64,000 bases of DNA. It comes from Aliigemmobacter aestuarii. Its GTDB lineage: Bacteria; Pseudomonadota; Alphaproteobacteria; Rhodobacterales; Rhodobacteraceae. Of this stretch, positions 1-6,900 are shown piece after piece. The position numbers were made by a program, and so were the translations under genes. The DNA lies in assembly GCF_004799285.1 (NCBI RefSeq), contig NZ_SSND01000002.1, positions 248,001 to 312,000 of the forward strand, written 5' to 3'. Numbering within the stretch: the first letter of the stretch is position 1; each line of letters starts with the position of its first letter. A model generated the notes under the pieces. It ran no database searches, was not told the origin of the DNA, and worked only from the letters and a program-made list of their open reading frames with translations.

Positions 1-9
1 ATTCCCGCC

Positions 10-1224
10 TCAGTCGTATTTGCGCAGGTCGTCGATCACCTTGCCGTCGTTGGGCAGGCTGCCCGGCGGGACAAGTTCGATCCGCCCCTTCATCTTCAGC
101 GCGGCGACGACCGACCCTTCGTAAAGCGCGGGGTTCGTGGCGCGGGTTTCCACCTGCACGGTCATCACGTCCATCTCGCCCTCGCGGGTGGCCACGACGC
201 GGGCGCGGCCGACCTCTTCGTGACGGGCGACGAAATCGGCCACCTGTTCGGGACGCACGAACATGCCCTTGATCTTGGTGGTCTGGTCGGCCCGGCCCAT
301 CCAGCCCCGGATACGGGCGTTGGTGCGCCCGCAGGGGGACTGGCCCGGCAGGATGGCCGATAGATCGCCTGTTGCAAACCGGATCAGCGGGTAATCGGGA
401 TTGAGCGTTGTCACCACCACCTCGCCCACCTCGCCGTCCGGCACCGGATCGCCCGTGCCCGGTCGGACGATCTCGACGATCACGCCCTCGTCGATCACCA
501 TCCCCTCCATCGCCTCGGTCTCGTAGGCGATATTGCCAAGGTCGGCGGTGGCATAGCATTGCAGGCAGAGAATGCCGCGGTCCGCATATTCCTTGCGCAG
601 CGACGGAAACAGCGCACCGCCCCCCACCGCGGCGCGGGTGATCTTCAGCCGCTCGCCCAGTTCCTCGGCCCGGTCAAGGATCACCTTCAGGTAATCGGGC
701 GTGCCGGCATAGGCCGTCGTCCCCACATCCGCCGCCGCGCGAACCTGAAGATCGGTCTGCCCCGTTCCGGCCGGCAGCACCGCCGCACCGACCGCCCGGC
801 AGCCGGATTCAAAGATCATGCCCGCCGGTGTCAGGTGATAGCCGAAGCAGTTCTGCACGATGTCGCCCCGGCCAATCCCGCAGGCATGCAGGAAGCGCCC
901 CATGCGCCACCAGTCGTGACTGATCCCGCCCGGTTCGTAGATCGGGCCGGGGCTTTGAAAGACATGGGCGACATTTGCGGTGAGGATGCCGCCGAAGGGC
1001 GGGTTTTCCTTCTGCCATTTCCCAAGCTCGGACTTCCGCAGGACAGGCAGCGCCTTCAGCCCCGCCAGATCGGCCAGCGGCGCGCCGTCGATCCGGCAGG
1101 CGCCGGGATGGGCCGCCACGCGGGCAAGCTGGGCATTCAGCCCAGCAAGCTGGGCCGCCGCGCGTTCGTGGGCGGATCGGGTTTCCAGTGAATCGTAATG
1201 GCCCACCGCACGATCCCCCCTCAT
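10..1224 (-). CDS. Phenylacetate-CoA ligase (PaaK)-like AMP-forming ligase
   Basis: Predicted cytoplasmic acyl-adenylate/acyl-CoA ligase of the PaaK branch, 404 aa (the family is about 430). Visible are the adenylate-binding segment CYATADLGNIAYE, the FATGDLSAI motif and a small C-terminal domain with KIKGMFVRPEQV, which is the PaaK-type swivel domain. The ATG at 1224 overlaps the stop of the upstream ABC ATPase gene by 4 bp (ATGA), which argues against the GTG three codons further upstream. It is the last gene of a minus-strand operon that starts with another acyl-CoA synthetase and encodes an ABC importer, so its likely substrate is an imported aromatic or similar carboxylate. The substrate itself cannot be read from the sequence. 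Confidence 0.85.
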   Translation of the reverse strand: MRGDRAVGHYDSLETRSAHERAAAQLAGLNAQLARVAAHPGACRIDGAPLADLAGLKALPVLRKSELGKWQKENPPFGGILTANVAHVFQSPGPIYEPGGISHDWWRMGRFLHACGIGRGDIVQNCFGYHLTPAGMIFESGCRAVGAAVLPAGTGQTDLQVRAAADVGTTAYAGTPDYLKVILDRAEELGERLKITRAAVGGGALFPSLRKEYADRGILCLQCYATADLGNIAYETEAMEGMVIDEGVIVEIVRPGTGDPVPDGEVGEVVVTTLNPDYPLIRFATGDLSAILPGQSPCGRTNARIRGWMGRADQTTKIKGMFVRPEQVADFVARHEEVGRARVVATREGEMDVMTVQVETRATNPALYEGSVVAALKMKGRIELVPPGSLPNDGKVIDDLRKYD

Positions 1225-2063
1225 GCCAGCCACCGCTTGCGGCGGCGATAGCTGCGCACGTCGCGAAAGGATTTCCGGCCCTTGTCGGACATGCCCAGAT
1301 AGAATTCCTTGACGTCCGGGTTCTCGCGCAGCTCGCGCGCCGTTCCCTCCATCACCACACGGCCGCTTTCCAGGATGTATCCGGTATGGGCATAGCGCAG
1401 GGCGACGTTCGTGTTCTGCTCGGCCAGAAGGAAGGTCACGCCTTCCTTTTCGTTCACGGCCTTCACGATCTCGAAGATCTGTTCCACCAGCTGCGGCGCA
1501 AGCCCCATCGAGGGTTCGTCCAGCAGCACGGTCTCGGGGCGGCTCATCAGGGCACGGCCGATCGCGACCATCTGCTGTTCCCCGCCCGAGGTGTAGCCGG
1601 CCTGGCTCTTGCGGCGTTCGCGCAGGCGCGGAAAGTAATTGTAGACCATCTCGAGATCGGCGCTGATCGCCCCCGATCCGTCCTTGCGGGTGTAGGCCCC
1701 GGTCAGCAGGTTTTCCTCGACCGTGAGGTGTTCAAAGCAGTGGCGTCCCTCCATCACCTGGATGACGCCCATCTTGACCAGTTCGGCGGGGTTCAGATCC
1801 TGCACCTTCTGGCCACGGTAGAGGATGCTGCCCTTCGTGACCTCGCCGCGTTCGGAATGAAGAAGGTTCGACACCGCCTTCAGCGTCGTCGTCTTGCCCG
1901 CGCCGTTGCCGCCCAGAAGCGCCGTGATCCCGCCCTTGGGCACGCTGAGGCTGACGCCTTTCAGCACGAGGATGACGTGATTGTAGATCACCTCGATGTT
2001 GTTGACCTCCAGCAGCGTGTCGGCTGTGGCATCGGTCCGTGTCTCGGGCTTGGCATCCAGCAT
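1221..2063 (-). CDS. livF: ABC transporter ATP-binding protein, LivF type
   Basis: Second ATPase of a branched-chain-amino-acid-type (HAAT family) importer, 280 aa. Walker A is GGNGAGKTTTLK, the signature is TSGGEQQMV and Walker B is VLLDEPSMGLAP. The protein is longer than a typical 235-aa LivF because of a basic C-terminal tail. The ATG at 2063 follows a GGAGG-type ribosome site. It lies downstream of the binding-protein gene and overlaps the PaaK-like ligase gene. The liv name reflects family only. The ligases at both operon ends make an aromatic or aliphatic acid a likelier substrate than leucine, isoleucine or valine. Confidence 0.88.
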   Translation of the reverse strand: MLDAKPETRTDATADTLLEVNNIEVIYNHVILVLKGVSLSVPKGGITALLGGNGAGKTTTLKAVSNLLHSERGEVTKGSILYRGQKVQDLNPAELVKMGVIQVMEGRHCFEHLTVEENLLTGAYTRKDGSGAISADLEMVYNYFPRLRERRKSQAGYTSGGEQQMVAIGRALMSRPETVLLDEPSMGLAPQLVEQIFEIVKAVNEKEGVTFLLAEQNTNVALRYAHTGYILESGRVVMEGTARELRENPDVKEFYLGMSDKGRKSFRDVRSYRRRKRWLA

Positions 2064-2088
2064 CTTCGTCGCCTCCGGCGGATAGGCA

Positions 2089-2111
2089 GGGGGCCGGGCG
2101 TACCGGCCCCC
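2089..2111 (-). other. Stem-loop after binding-protein gene
   Basis: A perfect 9-bp GC stem (2089-2097 with 2103-2111) and a 5-nt loop lie a few bases 3' of the binding-protein stop codon. No U-run follows. Such hairpins after binding-protein genes often protect the upstream mRNA end and raise binding protein over the membrane subunits. That role is inferred here. Confidence 0.55.
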
Positions 2112-2119
2112 CGGTCACA

Positions 2120-3409
2120 TCAGTTGCAGCGTTCGGCGATGTTGTTCTCGGCGGCGAAGGCGGCCGAGTCTTCCATAACCAGCGGCGTCAGCACCTCGTC
2201 ATCCGGCGCGATGAAACCGGTGAGCAGGTTCCACTTCTTGGCGCTGGCGTCCCACTGCTGGATCAGGGCCGCACCCGGGCCACCGTGATCGGTGCACGAG
2301 GCCGCGAAGGGCTGGCCAAAGTTCGGCAGGCCAAGTTCGACCATCCGGGCCTCGGTGATTTCCAGCGCCTCGAAGCCGTCGCGCACCTGCGCCGCGTTGA
2401 CCGCCGCCGTGCCGTGGATTTCCTGCGCCTTGCGGATCGCTTCCGAGATCACCATCGCCGCGTACATGCCGCGCGAATACAGCACGCTGCCCACCTGATC
2501 GCCCGCGCCGCTGGCCTTGCCGGCGTCGTGGACGTATTTCTTCAGGTCGGCATAGACCGGGTAATCCGAACCCGTCCCGTGCATCGCCAGCGATTTGTAG
2601 CCATTGGCGCCGTCGCCCGCCGGGGTCACGTCGTTTTCCGAACCCGACCACCAGACGCCGATGAAATTCTCCATCGGGAAGTTGATGTTGGCGGCTTCCT
2701 GGATGGCGACCGCGTTCATCACGCCCCAGCCCCACATCAGCACATAGTCGGGCTTGTCGCGGCGGATCTGAAGCCACTGGCTTTTCTGTTCCTGACCGGG
2801 GTGATCGACCGGCACTTCAACCAGCGTGAAGCCGTGCTTTTTCGACAGTTCGGTCAGGGTGCGGATCGGTTCCTTGCCATAGGCCGAGTTGTGATAGACC
2901 AGCGCGATCTTCTTGCCCGACAGGTCGCCGCCGTTCTCGTCCAGCAGGTATTTCACCGCCACGCTGGCCGCGTCCCAATAGTTCGCCGGGTAGTTGAACA
3001 CCCATTCGAACACCTTGCCGTTCGCGGCCGAGGTGCGGCCGTAGCCGGGGGTGTACAGCGGGATGCCATCGGCGGCGACCTTGGGGATCAGCTGATAGGT
3101 GATGCCGGTGGACAACGGGTTGTAGACCAGCGCGCCCGAGCCCTTGGTGGCCTCGTAGCATTCCACGCCCTTTTCGGTGTTGTAGGCGGTTTCGCATTCC
3201 GGCACCTGAACCTTCTCGCCGCCGATGCCGCCGTCGCGTTCGTTCAGAAGCGTGAAATAGTCGTTGAAGCCGTCGGCATAGGGGATGCCGCCCGGTGCGT
3301 AGGGGCCGGTGCGGTAGCTGAGGTTCGGCACGACCAAGTCGGCCATGGCCGGGGCGGCGACACTGGCCGCCAGGGCCGCGGCCGCAAGGGCTGCAAAGGT
3401 CTTTTTCAT
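2120..3409 (-). CDS. ABC transporter periplasmic substrate-binding protein (LivJ/LivK family)
   Basis: Periplasmic binding protein of the adjacent importer, 429 aa (type I periplasmic-binding fold, Peripla_BP_6 group). The start is the ATG at 3409, preceded by GGAGGAG. It gives a classic signal peptide: MKK, a run of Ala/Leu, then AMA before residue 24. Reading from further upstream would place an unlikely Arg/Pro-rich tail in front of the signal. The mature part begins with DLVVPNLSYRTGPYAPGG, the usual family opening, and has Cys residues that could form disulphides. It lies between permease livM and ATPase livF, with a stable stem-loop after its stop. Ligand unknown. Confidence 0.9.
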   Translation of the reverse strand: MKKTFAALAAAALAASVAAPAMADLVVPNLSYRTGPYAPGGIPYADGFNDYFTLLNERDGGIGGEKVQVPECETAYNTEKGVECYEATKGSGALVYNPLSTGITYQLIPKVAADGIPLYTPGYGRTSAANGKVFEWVFNYPANYWDAASVAVKYLLDENGGDLSGKKIALVYHNSAYGKEPIRTLTELSKKHGFTLVEVPVDHPGQEQKSQWLQIRRDKPDYVLMWGWGVMNAVAIQEAANINFPMENFIGVWWSGSENDVTPAGDGANGYKSLAMHGTGSDYPVYADLKKYVHDAGKASGAGDQVGSVLYSRGMYAAMVISEAIRKAQEIHGTAAVNAAQVRDGFEALEITEARMVELGLPNFGQPFAASCTDHGGPGAALIQQWDASAKKWNLLTGFIAPDDEVLTPLVMEDSAAFAAENNIAERCN

Positions 3410-3476
3410 GTTGGGTCTCCTCCCATGGGTCAAGGTTGGTGCCGGTTGCCCGGTTCTGTGGTTGGGCGGCCCGCCG

Positions 3477-4553
3477 CTAGTGCGGGAAGGGCCAAAGCCG
3501 GAGTTTCTCTTTCGCGACACGCCAAAGCTGGTTCAGGCCGTGCGGCTCGGCGATCAGGAAGGTGATGATCAGCCCGCCCACGATCATCAGCTCGATATGG
3601 GCGGCAAGGTCGGTGGGCCATCCCAGCACGCCGACCAGCACGTTCTTCAGGAACACGGGCAGCAGGACCAGGAAGGCCGCGCCGGCAAAACTGCCGAAGA
3701 TCGACCCGAGCCCGCCGATGATGATCATGAACAGGACAAGGAAGCTCTTGTTGATGCCAAAGGCCTCGCCCACTTCGGCGGCGCCAAGATAGACGGCAAA
3801 GAACAGCGCCCCGGCCACGCCGATGAAAAAGGACGACACGGCAAAAGCCGAAAGCTTGGTCGTCAGGGGGTTCACGCCGATGATCTCGGCTGCGATGTCC
3901 ATGTCGCGGATCGCCATCCACTTGCGCCCGACCGTGCCGCGCGTCAGGTTCCGCGCAAGCCAGGCCAGCGCGAACAGGATCACCGCGCAGAACAGGTACT
4001 TGGCCCAGGCGGGCGTGTTGGCGCCGGTCACCGCCACACCCAGAATCGTGCGTTCCGGCGCGGTGATCTGGCCCGAGGCAGAATAGTTGTAGAACCACGG
4101 CACCTTGTTGAAGAGCCAGACAAGGAAGAACTGCGCCGCCAGCGTCGCCACCGCCAGGTAGAACCCCTTGATCCGCAAGGACGGCAGGCCGAACAGCACG
4201 CCCACGCCCGCCGTGACACCCCCTGCCAGCAGCACATGGATCAGGATCGACACCTCGGGGAAGGCTGTCATCAGCTTGTAGACGGCATAGGCGCCGACCG
4301 CCATGAAACCGCCCGTGCCAAGGCTGACCTGCCCGCAATATCCGGTCAGGATATTCAGCCCGATCGCCGCGATCGCGTAGATCAGGAAGGGCACGAACAC
4401 CGCGTTCGCCCAGTAATCGTTGATGACAAAGGGAATGATCCCGAAGGCCACCACCAGCACCGCGTAATAGCGCAGCCGGTCGAACCGGATCGGGAAGGTC
4501 TGGCTGTCATCCCTGTAGGACGTCTTGAAATCGCCTGCCTCGCGGTAGAACAT
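3477..4553 (-). CDS. livM: ABC transporter permease, LivM type
   Basis: Inner-membrane permease, 358 aa, with eight or more hydrophobic segments. The family block LNILTGYCGQVSLGTGGF occurs near residue 75, and the EAA-like loop lies around MDIAAEIIGVNPLTTKLSAF. The ATG at 4553 follows a strong purine-rich site (GGGGGGAGAGG) and removes an upstream Arg/Gly-rich extension that has no membrane character. It pairs with the LivH-type permease to form the transmembrane channel. A long stem-loop with a GNRA-type tetraloop lies between it and the preceding small gene. Confidence 0.88.
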   Translation of the reverse strand: MFYREAGDFKTSYRDDSQTFPIRFDRLRYYAVLVVAFGIIPFVINDYWANAVFVPFLIYAIAAIGLNILTGYCGQVSLGTGGFMAVGAYAVYKLMTAFPEVSILIHVLLAGGVTAGVGVLFGLPSLRIKGFYLAVATLAAQFFLVWLFNKVPWFYNYSASGQITAPERTILGVAVTGANTPAWAKYLFCAVILFALAWLARNLTRGTVGRKWMAIRDMDIAAEIIGVNPLTTKLSAFAVSSFFIGVAGALFFAVYLGAAEVGEAFGINKSFLVLFMIIIGGLGSIFGSFAGAAFLVLLPVFLKNVLVGVLGWPTDLAAHIELMIVGGLIITFLIAEPHGLNQLWRVAKEKLRLWPFPH

Positions 4554-4605
4554 CAGACCTCTCCCCCCATGGCGGACACCAGGACCACAGGACCCGGAAT
4601 GATGA

Positions 4606-4639
4606 GGGGCGCGGCCTGCCTTGCGGCAGACCACGCCCC
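4606..4639 (-). other. 15-bp stem-loop with GCAA tetraloop in the transport operon
   Basis: Stem 4606-4620 pairs with 4625-4639. Read on the minus-strand RNA, all 15 positions pair (two as G-U wobbles) and the loop is GCAA, a GNRA tetraloop. The wobbles pair only in the RNA of the transcribed strand, which supports an RNA function. It sits between the 76-aa membrane-protein gene and livM and lacks a U-tract, so it looks like an mRNA processing, stabilising or translation-control element rather than a terminator. Confidence 0.6.
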
Positions 4640-4665
4640 TTCGGTGAAAATCCCTGCCCCGGCCG

Positions 4666-4896
4666 TCAGGCGGCGGCGGTTTCCTGCTTTGCCACGCGAC
4701 GGCCCACGGGCACGTCCTGCGTCATCTGCACGACGCGGCGCCGCATCACGATGCCCACTGCAAGCCCCAGCCCGCACAGCACCAGCACAAGCGCGCTGAC
4801 CGGATGCCCCTGAACCAGACTGATCACGGCAAGACCGCCGAACACCCAGAAGGCCGAAAAGCCCAGAGTGCAGGCGATGGCACAGAATTTCTTCAT
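4666..4896 (-). CDS. Small two-helix membrane protein in the ABC operon
   Basis: A 76-aa protein with two hydrophobic helices (about residues 6-27 and 33-50), then a basic cytoplasmic tail rich in Arg/Lys and ending in Ala residues. An excellent ribosome site (GGAGGAG) precedes the ATG at 4896. It lies between the two permease genes of the importer and is read in the same direction. I recognise no named family. It could be an accessory subunit of the transporter or an unrelated passenger. Codon use matches its neighbours. Confidence 0.7.
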   Translation of the reverse strand: MKKFCAIACTLGFSAFWVFGGLAVISLVQGHPVSALVLVLCGLGLAVGIVMRRRVVQMTQDVPVGRRVAKQETAAA

Positions 4897-4913
4897 TCCC
4901 TGTCTCCTCCCAG

Positions 4914-4935
4914 ACGGCGCCTCTCCCTGCGCCGT
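4914..4935 (-). other. Leader hairpin before the 76-aa gene
   Basis: A perfect 7-bp inverted repeat (4914-4920 with 4929-4935) and an 8-nt loop lie just upstream of the GGAGGAG ribosome site of the small membrane-protein gene, downstream of the promoter-like site at 4946-4975. It may shape translation of that gene. Confidence 0.4.
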
Positions 4936-4945
4936 AATGTCGCAG

Positions 4946-4975
4946 AGTAGACTGCACGATTTGTCCGCGAGTCAA
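4946..4975 (-). promoter_or_regulatory. Possible internal sigma70-type promoter
   Basis: On the minus strand TTGACT (4975-4970) is followed after 18 bp by TCTACT (4951-4946). The -35 is near consensus and the -10 weak (4 of 6). The stretch is more AT-rich than its surroundings and lies in the 126-bp gap after livH. It could drive the 76-aa gene, livM, the binding protein, livF and the PaaK-like ligase independently of the first three genes. Confidence 0.4.
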
Positions 4976-5022
4976 CATGTATTCACAATCCGGAATTTCT
5001 TGGGCGGGAAACGGCTGCATCG

Positions 5023-6009
5023 TCACACCCTCTCGATGATCTTCTCGCCGAACAGGCCCTGCGGCCGGAAGACGAGGAACAGAAGCGCCAGCACATAGGC
5101 AAACCAGTTTTCGGTCGCGCCGCCCACCAGGGGCCCGATGAAGAATTCGAACAGCTTTTCGCCCATGCCGATGATGAGTCCGCCCACGATCGCACCGGGG
5201 ATCGAGGTGAAGCCGCCCAGCATCAGGACCGGCAGCGCCTTCAGCGCAATCAGCGACAGGCTGAACTGCACGCCCGATTTCGACCCCCACATGATGCCGG
5301 CAACCAGCGCGACAAAGCCCGCGATGGACCACACCAGCACCCAGATAAAGCGCAGGCTGATGCCCACCGACAGCGCCGCCTGATGGTCATCGGCCACCGC
5401 GCGCAGGGCGCGGCCATACTTGGTGTATTGCGAAAACAGCGTGAGGCTGGCCACCAGAAGCGCCGCAACGACCGCCGCCACCATATCGAGCCGGTCGATG
5501 AAGAAGCCGTAGCCGAACCATTCGTAGGTCGTGCTTTCGATCGCGTCCGAAATCCCCTGCGGCAGCCCGACATCCAGCTTCTTGATGTCGGCCCCCCACA
5601 TGACGTCGCCCAGGCCTTCCAGGAAATAGGCAAGGCCGATCGTGGCCATGAACAGGATGATCGGTTCCTGGTTCACCAGATGCTTGAGGATGTAGCGTTC
5701 GATCAGGATGGCGAGGCCGACCATGACCAGCGCCGTCAGCAGGATCGCGATGATGCCCGGCAACTGCCAGCCGAAGCCGTGAATCGACGTGCCGAACACC
5801 GCGTTGATCAGATGCGCAAAGGGCACCTGCCCGTTCTGCAACCCGACGAGCGTCAGCGCGGCGAAAAGCGCCAGAACGCCTTGCGCATAGTTGAAGATGC
5901 CGCTGGCCTTGAAGATCAGCACGAAGCCAAGCGCCACCAGCGAATACATCACCCCGGCCATGAGGCCGTTCAGCGACACTTCCAGCGCATAGAAGAATGT
6001 ATCGGGCAT
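5023..6009 (-). CDS. livH: ABC transporter permease, LivH type
   Basis: Inner-membrane permease, 328 aa, with about eight hydrophobic helices. The family opening is present (LNGLMAGVMYSLVALGFVLI), as is the coupling-loop region with YGRALRAVADD, the typical LivH block. The ATG at 6009 is chosen; a GTG directly in front of it is equally possible and adds one residue. It forms the channel with LivM and stands 45 bp after the LivG-type ATPase gene. The ribosome site is weak, which fits partial translational coupling. Confidence 0.88.
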   Translation of the reverse strand: MPDTFFYALEVSLNGLMAGVMYSLVALGFVLIFKASGIFNYAQGVLALFAALTLVGLQNGQVPFAHLINAVFGTSIHGFGWQLPGIIAILLTALVMVGLAILIERYILKHLVNQEPIILFMATIGLAYFLEGLGDVMWGADIKKLDVGLPQGISDAIESTTYEWFGYGFFIDRLDMVAAVVAALLVASLTLFSQYTKYGRALRAVADDHQAALSVGISLRFIWVLVWSIAGFVALVAGIMWGSKSGVQFSLSLIALKALPVLMLGGFTSIPGAIVGGLIIGMGEKLFEFFIGPLVGGATENWFAYVLALLFLVFRPQGLFGEKIIERV

Positions 6010-6054
6010 CACAGGGCCCCCATGTTCGCGGAAAGGGAAGGCAGGCGCGCCGCG

Positions 6055-6900
6055 TCAGTCATGGGCCACCCCCAGATAGGCGTCGATCACGGCCTGGTTG
6101 TTGCGCACCTCGTCGGGTGTGCCGTCGCCGATCTTCTTGCCGTAATCCATCACGACCACACGGTCGGACAGGTCCATCACCACGCCCATGTCATGTTCGA
6201 TCAGGGCGATGGTGGTGCCGAATTCGTCGTTCACGTCGAGGATGAAGCGGCTCATGTCCTCTTTCTCCTCGACGTTCATGCCCGCCATGGGTTCGTCCAG
6301 AAGCAGAAGCCTGGGTTCGGCCGCCAGCGCGCGGGCCAGTTCCACCCGCTTTTTCAGACCATAGGGAAGACGGCCCACGGGCGTCTTGCGGATGTGCTGG
6401 ATTTCGAGAAAGTCGATGATCTTCTCAACCTTCTCGCGGTGTTCGGTTTCCTCGCGTTCGGCGCGGCCCCACCACATCGCCTGTTGCAGAATGCCCGATT
6501 TCATCAGGGTCAGCCGGCCGGTCATGATGTTGTCCAGCACGCTCATCCCTTCGAAAAGGGCGATGTTCTGGAAGGTGCGGGCGATGCCCTGCCGGGCGAC
6601 CTGATAGGGTTTCATCGGCGGGCGTTTCCTGCCTCGGAACCAGACCTCGCCCTCCTGCGGGACATAGAAGCCCGAAATCACGTTCAGCATGGATGACTTG
6701 CCCGCGCCGTTCGGGCCGATGATCGCGCGGATCTCGCCCTCGCGGATGTCGAAACTGATGTCGGTGATCGCCTTCACCCCACCGAAGCGCAGGGTGATGT
6801 TCCTCATCTCCATCAGCACACCGCCGATCTTTCGACCGTCCGGGGTGGTGTAGCCTTCAGCCGTCATGGGGTTGTCCTGAGGGGTGTCCTGAAGGTTCAT
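6055..6900 (-). CDS. livG: ABC transporter ATP-binding protein, LivG type
   Basis: First ATPase of the importer, 281 aa. Walker A is GPNGAGKSSMLNVISG. The signature region is LPYGLKKRVELARAL, with the LPYG variant of LSGGQ that is common in LivG. Walker B is LLLLDEPMAGMN, where LivG proteins usually have GLN. The ATG at 6900 overlaps the stop of the acyl-CoA synthetase gene by 4 bp. The first about 28 residues precede the ATPase fold and carry no obvious motif, so a start at an internal Met (MTAEG) remains possible. Confidence 0.88.
   Translation of the reverse strand: MNLQDTPQDNPMTAEGYTTPDGRKIGGVLMEMRNITLRFGGVKAITDISFDIREGEIRAIIGPNGAGKSSMLNVISGFYVPQEGEVWFRGRKRPPMKPYQVARQGIARTFQNIALFEGMSVLDNIMTGRLTLMKSGILQQAMWWGRAEREETEHREKVEKIIDFLEIQHIRKTPVGRLPYGLKKRVELARALAAEPRLLLLDEPMAGMNVEEKEDMSRFILDVNDEFGTTIALIEHDMGVVMDLSDRVVVMDYGKKIGDGTPDEVRNNQAVIDAYLGVAHD

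Noticed and set aside
1221-6900. Firm assignment of the importer as a leucine/isoleucine/valine transporter
   Set aside because: Family membership is clear, but the two acyl-CoA ligase genes in the same operon point to another substrate class; the liv symbols are used only as subunit-type labels.
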